Assembly (NCBI RefSeq): GCF_001693415.1 | Contig: NZ_MAKX01000002.1 | Coordinates: forward strand, 124,001 to 188,000 | Source of the DNA: Tenacibaculum soleae | GTDB taxonomy: Bacteria; Bacteroidota; Bacteroidia; Flavobacteriales; Flavobacteriaceae | Direction: 5' to 3' | DNA: 64,000 nucleotides | Part shown: positions 52,997 through 60,469 of the stretch, piece by piece | How positions within the stretch are numbered: position 1 is the stretch's first letter | Layout: each line of letters begins with the position of its first letter | The notes under the pieces: model-generated | Told to the model about the DNA's origin: nothing | Databases searched by the model: none | The model's input: only the letters and a program-made list of their open reading frames with translations | Program-made: the position numbers and the translations under genes

Positions 52997-55363
52997 TTAT
53001 TTTTTTATTGTAAAGTAAAACGTTGTGCCTTCTCCTGTTTTACTATCTAACCAAACTTCACCATTGTATAATGAAACTATCTTTTTTACGATTGACAAAC
53101 CAATTCCCGTAGATTCTTTATTTTCATTAAGTGAGTGGAAAATTTTAAAAATTTTATCAAAATATTCTTTTTCGATTCCTATTCCATTATCACTAACTGA
53201 AAATTTATAATGTGTACTAAATTCTTGTACATCAATAATTATTTCTCCTATTTCTTTATCAATGTATCTTATTCCATTACTTATTAAATTTTGAAAAAGT
53301 TGTTGAAACCTTACTTTATCACCCTGAATAATGGGTAATGTATTTTTTATTTTTAAGGTTATATGATCTGGAAAAAATAATAGTTGTTTAATACCCTCAA
53401 CTACAGTATTTAAATTTACAGAGCTAATCGTATTGGTATTTGAGGTTACACTAGAGTAATTTAAAATATCTGTTATTAATTGTTCCATTTTTTCTAAAGT
53501 AGATTCAATTAACTTTATGTTCTCTAAACTTTCTTTTTCTAATTTATCTTGATTATCTTCTTTAAGCCAAGATACTAGTGCAAAAATACTTCGTAACGGC
53601 GATTTTAAATCATGAGATACTATATGTGCATACTCCTCTAGTTCTTCATTACTTTTTTCTAAATTTTTTAGAAGAATTTCTTTCTGATTTTGTAAGTTTT
53701 TCAAATCTGAAATATCTAAAACCACACCTATAGAGCCTGTTACGTTTTCCTTTTCATCGTAATTGGGAGCTGTACTTATTAGCCATGATTTTAATTCTCC
53801 TTTTTTATTTTTTATTTCTAGTTCAAAAGAACCTAACTCTTCTTTAAAAGTTGATTTAGCTATTTTACTTGCCTTCTTTTTACTTTGATCAGCTATTAAA
53901 AAATTTATTGCAGATCTTCCTATTAGTTCTTCTTTAGTATAGCCTGATAAATCCATAAAACTTTGATTTATCATTATAATATTATTATCAGTATCTATTT
54001 CTACCAAACCCAAGTTCATGTTGGCAATAATATTACTGTATTTTTGTTTCTGTGTTTCTATGTTTTTATCATAAGACCTCTTTAAGGTAACATCATTAAA
54101 ACTCCAAAGGTGACCACTAAACTTATTATTTTTAAATATCGGAAAGTAGTTTCGTTCTAATATTTTACCATCTACCATTTCTAACTCATCTCCAATAACT
54201 ACTTTTTTATTGGTTATAGTTTCTTGGTAACGATTATAAAATTCTTCTGGGTTTGTAAACAATATTTTGCTTTCTTCAGCTCCATTTGAAAAATCTTGAC
54301 CTGTAATTAAATCAGGAGACATAGGCATATAAAATTGCTCACATAGCTTTTTATTGGCAAGTATTGCAATACCATTTTCATCCTCCATATATATCCCATG
54401 ATCTAGATTCTGAATTAAGGTTTTTAAATTATTTTCAGACTCTACAAGGTTTTCTTGAATCTGCCTTTCAACAGTAACATCTTTATAACTCCATAAATGT
54501 CCTTTTAACTCTTTACCGCTAAAAATTGGTGTATAATTTCTTAATAAAACTTTACCATTAGCCATTTTTATTTCTTGTGATAGGGCTTCTTTTTTATTTT
54601 CTATTAACTGATTAATAGTAGTAACAAACTCATCTGAATTTTTTATTAAATGTTTTAAATTTTCTAATGCAGCTTTGCAATCTTGACCAATTAATAGTTC
54701 TGGTGCAACTGGTACTGAAAATATTTCACAGAATTTTTTATTGGATACTATAATATTTCTATTTTCATCTTCCAATAAAATTCCACTATCAAGATTTTCG
54801 ATTAAAATCTTTAACCTACTTTCTGATTCTGATATACTTTTTTTAAGCTTTTGATCTTCGGTTATATCTCTAGCAATTCCCTGAATAGCAAAAGGTTTAC
54901 CATTCTCATTAAAAATTAAACTAGCATTAATATGTACTTGTTTTATTGCTTTTTTAGCATCTACAACTCTAATTATTAAATCTTTAAATTCTCCTTTCTC
55001 TTTTAATGACTTAAAGGCATTTATAACAAGTCCCTTATCTTCTCTTAAAGTAAAATCTGTGAGGTTTAAAGTATTCATGTCCTCCTCAATTTTCAATAAT
55101 TGAATTGCAGCATTATTCATTTCTATCACATTACCGTGCATATCCATAACACAATATGCATCAACAATATTCTTATAAAATCCCTTAAGTTCAATATCTT
55201 TTTGAGAAAGAAGGTTTTCTAAAGTATTATTAGTTTTTTTAAGTTCACCAGCTACTTTATACAGCTCCAAAGCCTTTTGCTCTAATATCTTTTCAGCTGC
55301 TTTCCTTGCTTTTTTCTCTCTTAATAATGCTCTTTCTAATATTTCAATTCTTTTAGTACTCAT
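52997..55363 (-). CDS. Soluble multi-PAS histidine kinase
   Basis: 788 residues without membrane helices. An N-terminal coiled coil (1-55; REKKARKAAEKILEQKALEL) leads to four PAS domains (about 60-180, 185-300, 310-425, 440-560). HisKA follows (HIVSHDLKSPLRSIFALVSW, His near 580), then HATPase (NLISNGIRYID, DNGIGIEKEYFDKIF, GIGLSIVKKIV). The second and third PAS domains are near-duplicates (both have LxGHLWSxxDVT). Its start overlaps the H-NOX stop by 4 bp, which makes it the probable partner kinase of that sensor. Confidence 0.93.
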   Translation of the reverse strand: MSTKRIEILERALLREKKARKAAEKILEQKALELYKVAGELKKTNNTLENLLSQKDIELKGFYKNIVDAYCVMDMHGNVIEMNNAAIQLLKIEEDMNTLNLTDFTLREDKGLVINAFKSLKEKGEFKDLIIRVVDAKKAIKQVHINASLIFNENGKPFAIQGIARDITEDQKLKKSISESESRLKILIENLDSGILLEDENRNIIVSNKKFCEIFSVPVAPELLIGQDCKAALENLKHLIKNSDEFVTTINQLIENKKEALSQEIKMANGKVLLRNYTPIFSGKELKGHLWSYKDVTVERQIQENLVESENNLKTLIQNLDHGIYMEDENGIAILANKKLCEQFYMPMSPDLITGQDFSNGAEESKILFTNPEEFYNRYQETITNKKVVIGDELEMVDGKILERNYFPIFKNNKFSGHLWSFNDVTLKRSYDKNIETQKQKYSNIIANMNLGLVEIDTDNNIIMINQSFMDLSGYTKEELIGRSAINFLIADQSKKKASKIAKSTFKEELGSFELEIKNKKGELKSWLISTAPNYDEKENVTGSIGVVLDISDLKNLQNQKEILLKNLEKSNEELEEYAHIVSHDLKSPLRSIFALVSWLKEDNQDKLEKESLENIKLIESTLEKMEQLITDILNYSSVTSNTNTISSVNLNTVVEGIKQLLFFPDHITLKIKNTLPIIQGDKVRFQQLFQNLISNGIRYIDKEIGEIIIDVQEFSTHYKFSVSDNGIGIEKEYFDKIFKIFHSLNENKESTGIGLSIVKKIVSLYNGEVWLDSKTGEGTTFYFTIKK

Positions 55364-55902
55364 TTATCTCTAGTTATAATAAACTTAACTTCGGTACCAT
55401 CTTCTTTTAATTTTTCTAATACAATTTTTGCACTAGAATTAAAATGTTCAAAAGTTTTATTCATTAAACCTAAACCAAAATAGTACATAGCTCTACTAGA
55501 TTTATAAATCATAATTAACGAATCATTTGTTTTTTCAACAATTTCGAAAGTAGGCAGTTCAGCTTCTGGATATATTTTCATAACCTCAACATGTATATGA
55601 TTTTCTATAGATGCCAACATTTCAATAGGGTCATTATATTTTTCAATTAAAGTTGGATAACTACTAACCAACACACTAAAAAAATGCTCTGCATAAACCA
55701 ATAATAAATCGTCTATACTTATTTTAGTTTTATCACTTAAACTAATTAAAAGTGATAACATTTCTGAAAAATCATAAGTACCCACAGATGTATAAACTCC
55801 TTGCGAAGGAAGGTTTGATTTTTCAATTATTTCGTCAACAACTTCTAAACCAAATTTAATTTCGACTAACTCTAAAAACTCTGTAAATACAATACCTTTC
55901 AT
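55360..55902 (-). CDS. H-NOX haem nitric oxide/oxygen sensor
   Basis: The 180-residue protein begins MKGIVFTEFLELVEIKFG, the standard H-NOX start. It has a His pair in IENHIHVEVMKIYPEAELPTF (in part; His102/His104, the latter aligned with the proximal haem ligand) and the haem-propionate motif YKSSR (Tyr133, Ser135, Arg137). Bacterial stand-alone H-NOX proteins bind NO and inhibit or tune a cognate histidine kinase. Overlap with the kinase gene and adjacency to a receiver gene support that here. No distal-pocket Tyr is evident, which favours NO over oxygen, but that is only a guess. Confidence 0.92.
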   Translation of the reverse strand: MKGIVFTEFLELVEIKFGLEVVDEIIEKSNLPSQGVYTSVGTYDFSEMLSLLISLSDKTKISIDDLLLVYAEHFFSVLVSSYPTLIEKYNDPIEMLASIENHIHVEVMKIYPEAELPTFEIVEKTNDSLIMIYKSSRAMYYFGLGLMNKTFEHFNSSAKIVLEKLKEDGTEVKFIITRDK

Positions 55903-56316
55903 TTAACCTTTTATTAATTCGTTAATACTCCAATACGATAATAACTTTTCTAGTTTAGATACATAGTCTTCGTATTTTAGAGGTTTTAACACATAACCAG
56001 CAATACCTATTTTATAACATTCTAAAACATCTTTACGGTTATTTGATGTTGTAAGAACTATTGTCGGTATATATTTTAATTTATCATCTGCTTTTAAGAT
56101 CCCTAAAAATTCTATTCCGTTTATTTTTGGCATATTAAGGTCTAATAAAATAATATCTGGTAATTCATTTTCATCTTTCAATGCTAGTAAAGCTTCTTCA
56201 CCATTCTTAGCTTCTCTAATATCATGATGAGCCTTCAACCTTTTTATTGTTCTATTCATCTTCATCGTTTCTACCACATCATCTTCTATGAATAAAATTT
56301 TCAATCTTTCTTGCAT
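55903..56316 (-). CDS. Stand-alone receiver (REC) protein
   Basis: The 137-residue receiver-only response regulator of the Rcp1 type has ILFIEDDVVETMKM, phosphoacceptor LPDIILLDLNMPKINGIEF, IVLTTSNNRKD and the switch lysine in GYVLKPL. It has no output domain, so it works as a phosphate relay or kinase regulator. It is the first gene of the signalling operon and its stop abuts the H-NOX start. A LytTR-type operator lies 67 bp upstream. Confidence 0.93.
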   Translation of the reverse strand: MQERLKILFIEDDVVETMKMNRTIKRLKAHHDIREAKNGEEALLALKDENELPDIILLDLNMPKINGIEFLGILKADDKLKYIPTIVLTTSNNRKDVLECYKIGIAGYVLKPLKYEDYVSKLEKLLSYWSINELIKG

Positions 56317-56338
56317 TTATATGTTTTTAATTAAATAG

Positions 56339-56346
56339 CAAATGTA
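56339..56346 (-). promoter_or_regulatory. -7 promoter box of the REC/H-NOX operon
   Basis: Minus-strand TACATTTG, a perfect TAnnTTTG, 23 bp before the start of the receiver gene. Confidence 0.65.
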
Positions 56347-56382
56347 AAAATCTATTAAAAAAGGAAGAATATGAATAACCAT

Positions 56383-56412
56383 CGATTAAAAAAAATTAAG
56401 TATCGACGAATG
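56383..56412 (-). promoter_or_regulatory. LytTR-type direct repeat, REC/H-NOX operon
   Basis: Minus strand: CATTCGTCG, 12-bp spacer, TTTTAATCG; half-sites 21 bp apart, 67 bp before the start. The proximal half is the weakest of the four copies. Confidence 0.6.
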
Positions 56413-56481
56413 ACATCAAAGTACAGGTGAATGGTAAAACGCTGTTTGTCAAAACACCTAAAAACTCTATAAATTTAAAAA

Positions 56482-57483
56482 TTAATGCATAATTTTAAAC
56501 AGTAATTCCTTTAAGATATCAGCATGAGATTGATTGGCTCCTACTCCTTTACTTTTCACATCTGCTTCACGTAATAAAGCGATTACTTGTGACACCTTTC
56601 GCATTGGGTAATTACGTGCTGCCGAAGTATAATCATCAACAAAATAAGGATTAACTCCCAAATTTTTAGCTACTGATGCTTTTGACTTGTCTTTTAATCC
56701 GTGATACATCAGTAATTGTGTAAAAAAACTATTTAATAATGAGATAGTCATCACTAACGGATTATTTTTCGGGTTTTGCCCAAAGTAATTAATAATTCTA
56801 TTAGCCTTTACCACCTCTCTTTGCCCAATAGCTTTACGTAGCTCAAAATTATTAAAATCTTTAGAAATTCCAATATTTTCTTCAATATGCTTATCGGTAA
56901 TAATGGTATCTTTTGATAAAACTGAAGTTAATTTATCTAACTCATTTGCTATTTTACTCAAGTCAGTTCCTAAAAACTCAACCAACATCTGTGAAGCTTT
57001 TGGCTCTATATTATATTTTTTTCCACCTAAAACTCTACGAATCCAATCAGCAACCTGATTTTCATATAATTTTTTACTCTCATAAATTAATCCGTTTTTA
57101 GCAATGGCTTTGTAGGTTTTTTTACGCTTATCTAACTTTTTATATTTATAATTAAAAACCAACACCGTAGTTGGTTGCGGATTTGCAGCGTAGGCCTCAA
57201 TTTTATCAATCGTGCGACTTAAATCTTGCGCTTCTTTTACAATAATTACCTGACGATCTGCCATCATTGGATACCGTTTTGCTGATGAAATAATTTCATC
57301 AATGGTAACATCACGACCATACATAACTACCTGATTAAAACCTTTTTCAGATTCATCGAGCACATTTTCTTCAATATAATCTGAAATTTTATCAATATAA
57401 TACGATTCCTCACCCATTAAAAAATAAATAGGTTGTATGTTTCCTCCTTTTATATCAGATATAATATTTTTAATTTCGTTCAT
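56482..57483 (-). CDS. holA: DNA polymerase III subunit delta
   Basis: Clamp-loader subunit of 333 residues with IYFLMGEESYYIDKISDYIE near the N-terminus, KRYPMMADRQVIIVKEAQ, and the C-terminal domain with QNPKNNPLVMTISLLNSFFTQLL (in part) and the end HADILKELLFKIMH. Delta opens the sliding clamp. The gene is divergent from the HsdR-N-like gene with only 17 bp between starts, an arrangement I recall from other Flavobacteriaceae. Confidence 0.93.
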   Translation of the reverse strand: MNEIKNIISDIKGGNIQPIYFLMGEESYYIDKISDYIEENVLDESEKGFNQVVMYGRDVTIDEIISSAKRYPMMADRQVIIVKEAQDLSRTIDKIEAYAANPQPTTVLVFNYKYKKLDKRKKTYKAIAKNGLIYESKKLYENQVADWIRRVLGGKKYNIEPKASQMLVEFLGTDLSKIANELDKLTSVLSKDTIITDKHIEENIGISKDFNNFELRKAIGQREVVKANRIINYFGQNPKNNPLVMTISLLNSFFTQLLMYHGLKDKSKASVAKNLGVNPYFVDDYTSAARNYPMRKVSQVIALLREADVKSKGVGANQSHADILKELLFKIMH

Positions 57484-57488
57484 TTCCT

Positions 57489-57496
57489 TACTTTTG
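57489..57496 (+). promoter_or_regulatory. -7 box almost touching the start codon
   Basis: TACTTTTG ends 4 bp before the ATG at 57501. If used, transcription would begin at or near the start codon, giving a leaderless mRNA. Confidence 0.45.
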
Positions 57497-57500
57497 AAGC

Positions 57501-57944
57501 ATGCAAAAACTAAATCTGCCCAACTATATATTTAAGCTCAAAAGTAACGAAAATAAGACGCTTATTTTTGATAAATGGCGAAAAAAATACTTGGTACTAA
57601 CTCCTGAAGAGTGGGTGCGACAACATTTTGTACAGTATTTAATTGATGAAAAAAAATACCCTGTTTCGTTAATTGCTATTGAAAAACAACTCACAATAAA
57701 TAACTTAAAAAAACGTACCGATATTGTTATTTTTTCTTCGGATGGAATGCCAGATATAATTGTAGAATGTAAAGCACCTAAAATTAAAATTTCACAAGAT
57801 ACTTTTGATCAAATTGCACGTTACAATTTAAAATTAAACGCCAACTACTTAGTGGTTACAAACGGATTACATCATTATTTTTGCAAGTTAGATAAAGAAA
57901 ATGAAACCTATATTTTTTTAAAAGACATTCCTAATTATCAATAA
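57501..57944 (+). CDS. HsdR N-terminal-type nuclease-fold protein
   Basis: The 147-residue stand-alone domain is like the N-terminus of type I restriction subunit R. It shows PEEWVRQHFVQYLIDEKKYP (residues about 35-55), then the PD-(D/E)xK core KRTDIVIFSSDGMPDIIVEC with KAPK and a QIARYN helix. No hsdM or hsdS is nearby, and this form is common beside holA in Bacteroidota, so it is not a restriction system by itself. Its actual role is unknown. Confidence 0.85.
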   Translation: MQKLNLPNYIFKLKSNENKTLIFDKWRKKYLVLTPEEWVRQHFVQYLIDEKKYPVSLIAIEKQLTINNLKKRTDIVIFSSDGMPDIIVECKAPKIKISQDTFDQIARYNLKLNANYLVVTNGLHHYFCKLDKENETYIFLKDIPNYQ

Positions 57945-57952
57945 TTTATTTC

Positions 57953-58504
57953 ATGAAACCAAACTTAACCTTAGAGTTGATTGAAATAATCAAAAATGAT
58001 GAGTGGATGCTCAACATCTTAAAAACTGTTAGGAATTTGAATCTTCCTGATTGCTGGATTGGGGCCGGTTTTATTCGAAATAAAATTTGGGATCATAAGC
58101 ATCATAAAGCTAGAACTCCTTTACATGATATTGATCTTATTTATTTCAATGCCAACAATTGCTCGCCAAAGATAGATATATTGCTTGAACAACAGTTGAC
58201 TCGCATTAATTCAACAGTAAATTGGTCTGTAAAAAACCAAGCGCGTATGCATATTCGTAATAAGCAGCCTCACTATAATAACTGTTACCATGCGATTTCT
58301 TTTTGGCCAGAAACAGCAACTGCTATTGCTGTAAAACTAACTATAGATAACTCATTTCAAATTATTGCTCCACATGGTTTAGAAGATTTATTCAATCTTA
58401 TTGTAAAACCAACTCCGCATTTTGATTTAGAAATATACCGTAAAAGAATTAAAAATAAATCTTGGCAAAACAATTGGCCTAAACTACATATTTTTTACGC
58501 TTAA
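57953..58504 (+). CDS. Nucleotidyltransferase family protein (DUF925-like)
   Basis: 183 residues with LNLPDCWIGAGFIRNKIWDH followed by TPLHDIDLIYF, the G..R...WD......P..DiDv.ff pattern of the NTP_transf_6 family. Other blocks are WSVKNQARMHIRNKQPHY and SFWPETATAIAVKL, and the C-terminus is near YRKRIKNKSWQNNWPKL. Substrate is unknown. It follows the previous gene by 8 bp, so they are probably cotranscribed. Confidence 0.87.
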   Translation: MKPNLTLELIEIIKNDEWMLNILKTVRNLNLPDCWIGAGFIRNKIWDHKHHKARTPLHDIDLIYFNANNCSPKIDILLEQQLTRINSTVNWSVKNQARMHIRNKQPHYNNCYHAISFWPETATAIAVKLTIDNSFQIIAPHGLEDLFNLIVKPTPHFDLEIYRKRIKNKSWQNNWPKLHIFYA

Positions 58505-58535
58505 AAAATAATATTAATAACGTAAATTCGCACTC

Positions 58536-59534
58536 TTGAAAACAGCAATCGTTATATTAAATTGGAATGGTAAACAGTTATTAGAACAGTTTTTACCATC
58601 AATCGTAAATTTTAGCTCGCAAGAAGCCGATGTTTATGTTGCCGACAATGCTTCAACTGATGATTCTATTGAATTTATCAAGCAAAACTATCCTACTGTA
58701 AAAATTGTACAAAATACTACAAACGGTGGGTATGCTAAAGGCTATAATGATGCTTTACAACATATTAAAGCTGATATTTATTGCCTTATAAATTCAGATA
58801 TTGAAGTAACCAAAAATTGGCTAACACCTATTTTAGAGGTTTTTAAAAACGAAAAAAATACCGCTATTATTCAACCTAAAATTTTAGATTTTAAGGATAA
58901 AACAAAGTTTGAATACGCAGGTGCTGGTGGTGGTTTTATTGATAAATTTGGATATCCGTTTTGTAGAGGTCGTGTTTTTAACGATTTAGAAGCCGACAAC
59001 GGTCAGTTTAATGATGTTTCTGAAATTTTTTGGGCTTCAGGAGCATGTTTTTTTATTCGCTCCAGTGTTTTTCATCAACTAAACGGTTTTGACGAAGATT
59101 TTTTCGCACATCAAGAAGAAATTGATTTGTGTTGGCGGGCAAAAAACAACAATTTTGATATTAAATATGTTGGTAACGCTACCGTGTATCATGTTGGTGG
59201 AGCTACACTTTCAACTTTAAATCCAAAAAAAACGTATTTAAATTTTAGAAATAGCTTATTAAGCTTATTAAAAAACTTACCTACTTCTAAACTTTTTATA
59301 ATTATATTTTTTCGTTTAGTTTTTGACGGATTGGCTGGAATTAAATTTTTACTTGAAGGAAAACCGAATCATACTTTTGCTATTATAAAAGCACATTTTA
59401 GTTTTTATGTTAATTTATTTAAGTTTTTAAATAAAAGAAAAAACACCACAAAAAGCAACTCTTATTACAAAACACCTTCTGTTGTTTGGCAATATTATGC
59501 TTTGGGTAGGAAGAAGTTTGAGGATTTAAAGTAA
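58536..59534 (+). CDS. Glycosyltransferase family 2
   Basis: The 332-residue protein has a GT-A domain: VILNWNGKQLLEQFLPS, VADNASTDDSIEFI, CLINSDIEVTKNWL (the DxD-equivalent) and FDEDFFAHQEEIDLCWRAKN (acceptor ED motif). A hydrophobic segment near 250-270 may attach it to the membrane. It resembles rhamnosyl- or surface-polysaccharide transferases. It starts with TTG; a TAAATTCG box ends 5 bp before it, so a leaderless transcript is possible. Confidence 0.92.
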   Translation: MKTAIVILNWNGKQLLEQFLPSIVNFSSQEADVYVADNASTDDSIEFIKQNYPTVKIVQNTTNGGYAKGYNDALQHIKADIYCLINSDIEVTKNWLTPILEVFKNEKNTAIIQPKILDFKDKTKFEYAGAGGGFIDKFGYPFCRGRVFNDLEADNGQFNDVSEIFWASGACFFIRSSVFHQLNGFDEDFFAHQEEIDLCWRAKNNNFDIKYVGNATVYHVGGATLSTLNPKKTYLNFRNSLLSLLKNLPTSKLFIIIFFRLVFDGLAGIKFLLEGKPNHTFAIIKAHFSFYVNLFKFLNKRKNTTKSNSYYKTPSVVWQYYALGRKKFEDLK

Positions 59535-59640
59535 TTTTTTACCCTTTTGAATATGATTCTGAAATAAATTCAGCATGATGATGTTTTTTTAACATCGTTT
59601 CAGCGAAAAAATAAATTTTAAAAAACAAACCTCAAAAATA

Positions 59641-59710
59641 GCCTAGCCCCGATTGTAGCGTTTGTTTGAGCTCCTCGCAGAGAGCGAGTGCGGAAAGCGG
59701 GAAATAGCTT
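59641..59710 (+). ncRNA. Candidate conserved structured intergenic element (second copy)
   Basis: GC-rich island CCTAGCCCCGATTGTAGC ... GCGAGTGCGGAAAGCGGGAA, with CCCCG opposite CGGG and CTCGCAGAGAGCGAG forming an inner hairpin. It shares TAG..GATTGxAG and GxGGAAAGC blocks with 14362-14435. It lies after the glycosyltransferase gene in a 187-bp gap. I recall this type from many Flavobacteriaceae but cannot identify an RNA family. Confidence 0.45.
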
Positions 59711-59721
59711 CAAAAAATTAA

Positions 59722-60342
59722 TTACAAAATATCTAAACTCCCTTTTCCTTCTCTAATTACCTCTGGGTAACCATCGGTTAAATCTATTACTGTTGATGCA
59801 TAGTTATCACCAAAACCACCATCAATAACAAGATCAACCATGTTTTGCCATTTTTCGAAAATCAATTCAGGATCAGTTGTATACTCAATAACTTCGTCTT
59901 CATCGTGAATAGAAGTTGATACGATTGGGTTGCCTAAAGCCGCTACAATTTCTCTTGCTATATTATTATCTGGTACACGAATTCCGACTGTTTTACGTTT
60001 TTTAAATACTTTTGGCAACGAGTTACTGCCTGGCAAAATAAAAGTGTATGGTCCTGGTAAAGCTCTTTTTAAAATTTTAAAAGTAGCTGTATCTATCTGT
60101 TTTACGTAATCTGAAAGATGACTCAAATCGTTACAAATGAAAGAAAAGTTAGCTTTTTCTAACTTTACTCCTTTTATTTTGGCTATTTTTTCTAATGCTT
60201 TTGTATTGGTTATGTCACAACCTAACCCATATACAGTATCGGTTGGGTAAATTATTAATCCGCCATTTTGTAATATTTTTACAATTTTTGCTATTTCTTT
60301 AGCGTTTGGATTGTCGTTATATAGTTTTATAAGTTGTGCCAT
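59722..60342 (-). CDS. Sua5/YciO/YrdC family protein (threonylcarbamoyl-AMP synthase-like)
   Basis: The 206-residue protein has the YrdC-fold signatures GGLIIYPTDTVYGLGCDI, KIKGVKLEKANFSFICNDLS (in part) where PLNLL-like substrate contacts lie, LPGPYTFIL, VGIRVPDN and NPIVSTSIHDEDE. True TsaC usually has KxR in the KIKGR loop; here it is KIKGV, as in the YciO subgroup. The activity could therefore be that of YciO or TsaC; tsaD is also in this window. Confidence 0.85.
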   Translation of the reverse strand: MAQLIKLYNDNPNAKEIAKIVKILQNGGLIIYPTDTVYGLGCDITNTKALEKIAKIKGVKLEKANFSFICNDLSHLSDYVKQIDTATFKILKRALPGPYTFILPGSNSLPKVFKKRKTVGIRVPDNNIAREIVAALGNPIVSTSIHDEDEVIEYTTDPELIFEKWQNMVDLVIDGGFGDNYASTVIDLTDGYPEVIREGKGSLDIL

Positions 60343-60469
60343 ACTATAAAAGTAATCTTTTGTGAATAAATACTCCTAATTTTTAGTTAAAAAATACGTT
60401 ATTGATTATCATCAATGAAAAGATAATTGTTATAAAACATCTTTGTATGAAATTAACATTTATTTTATT

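Noticed and set aside
57501..57944. Type I restriction-modification system
   Set aside because: Only an HsdR-N-like domain of 147 residues; no hsdM, hsdS or helicase domain nearby.
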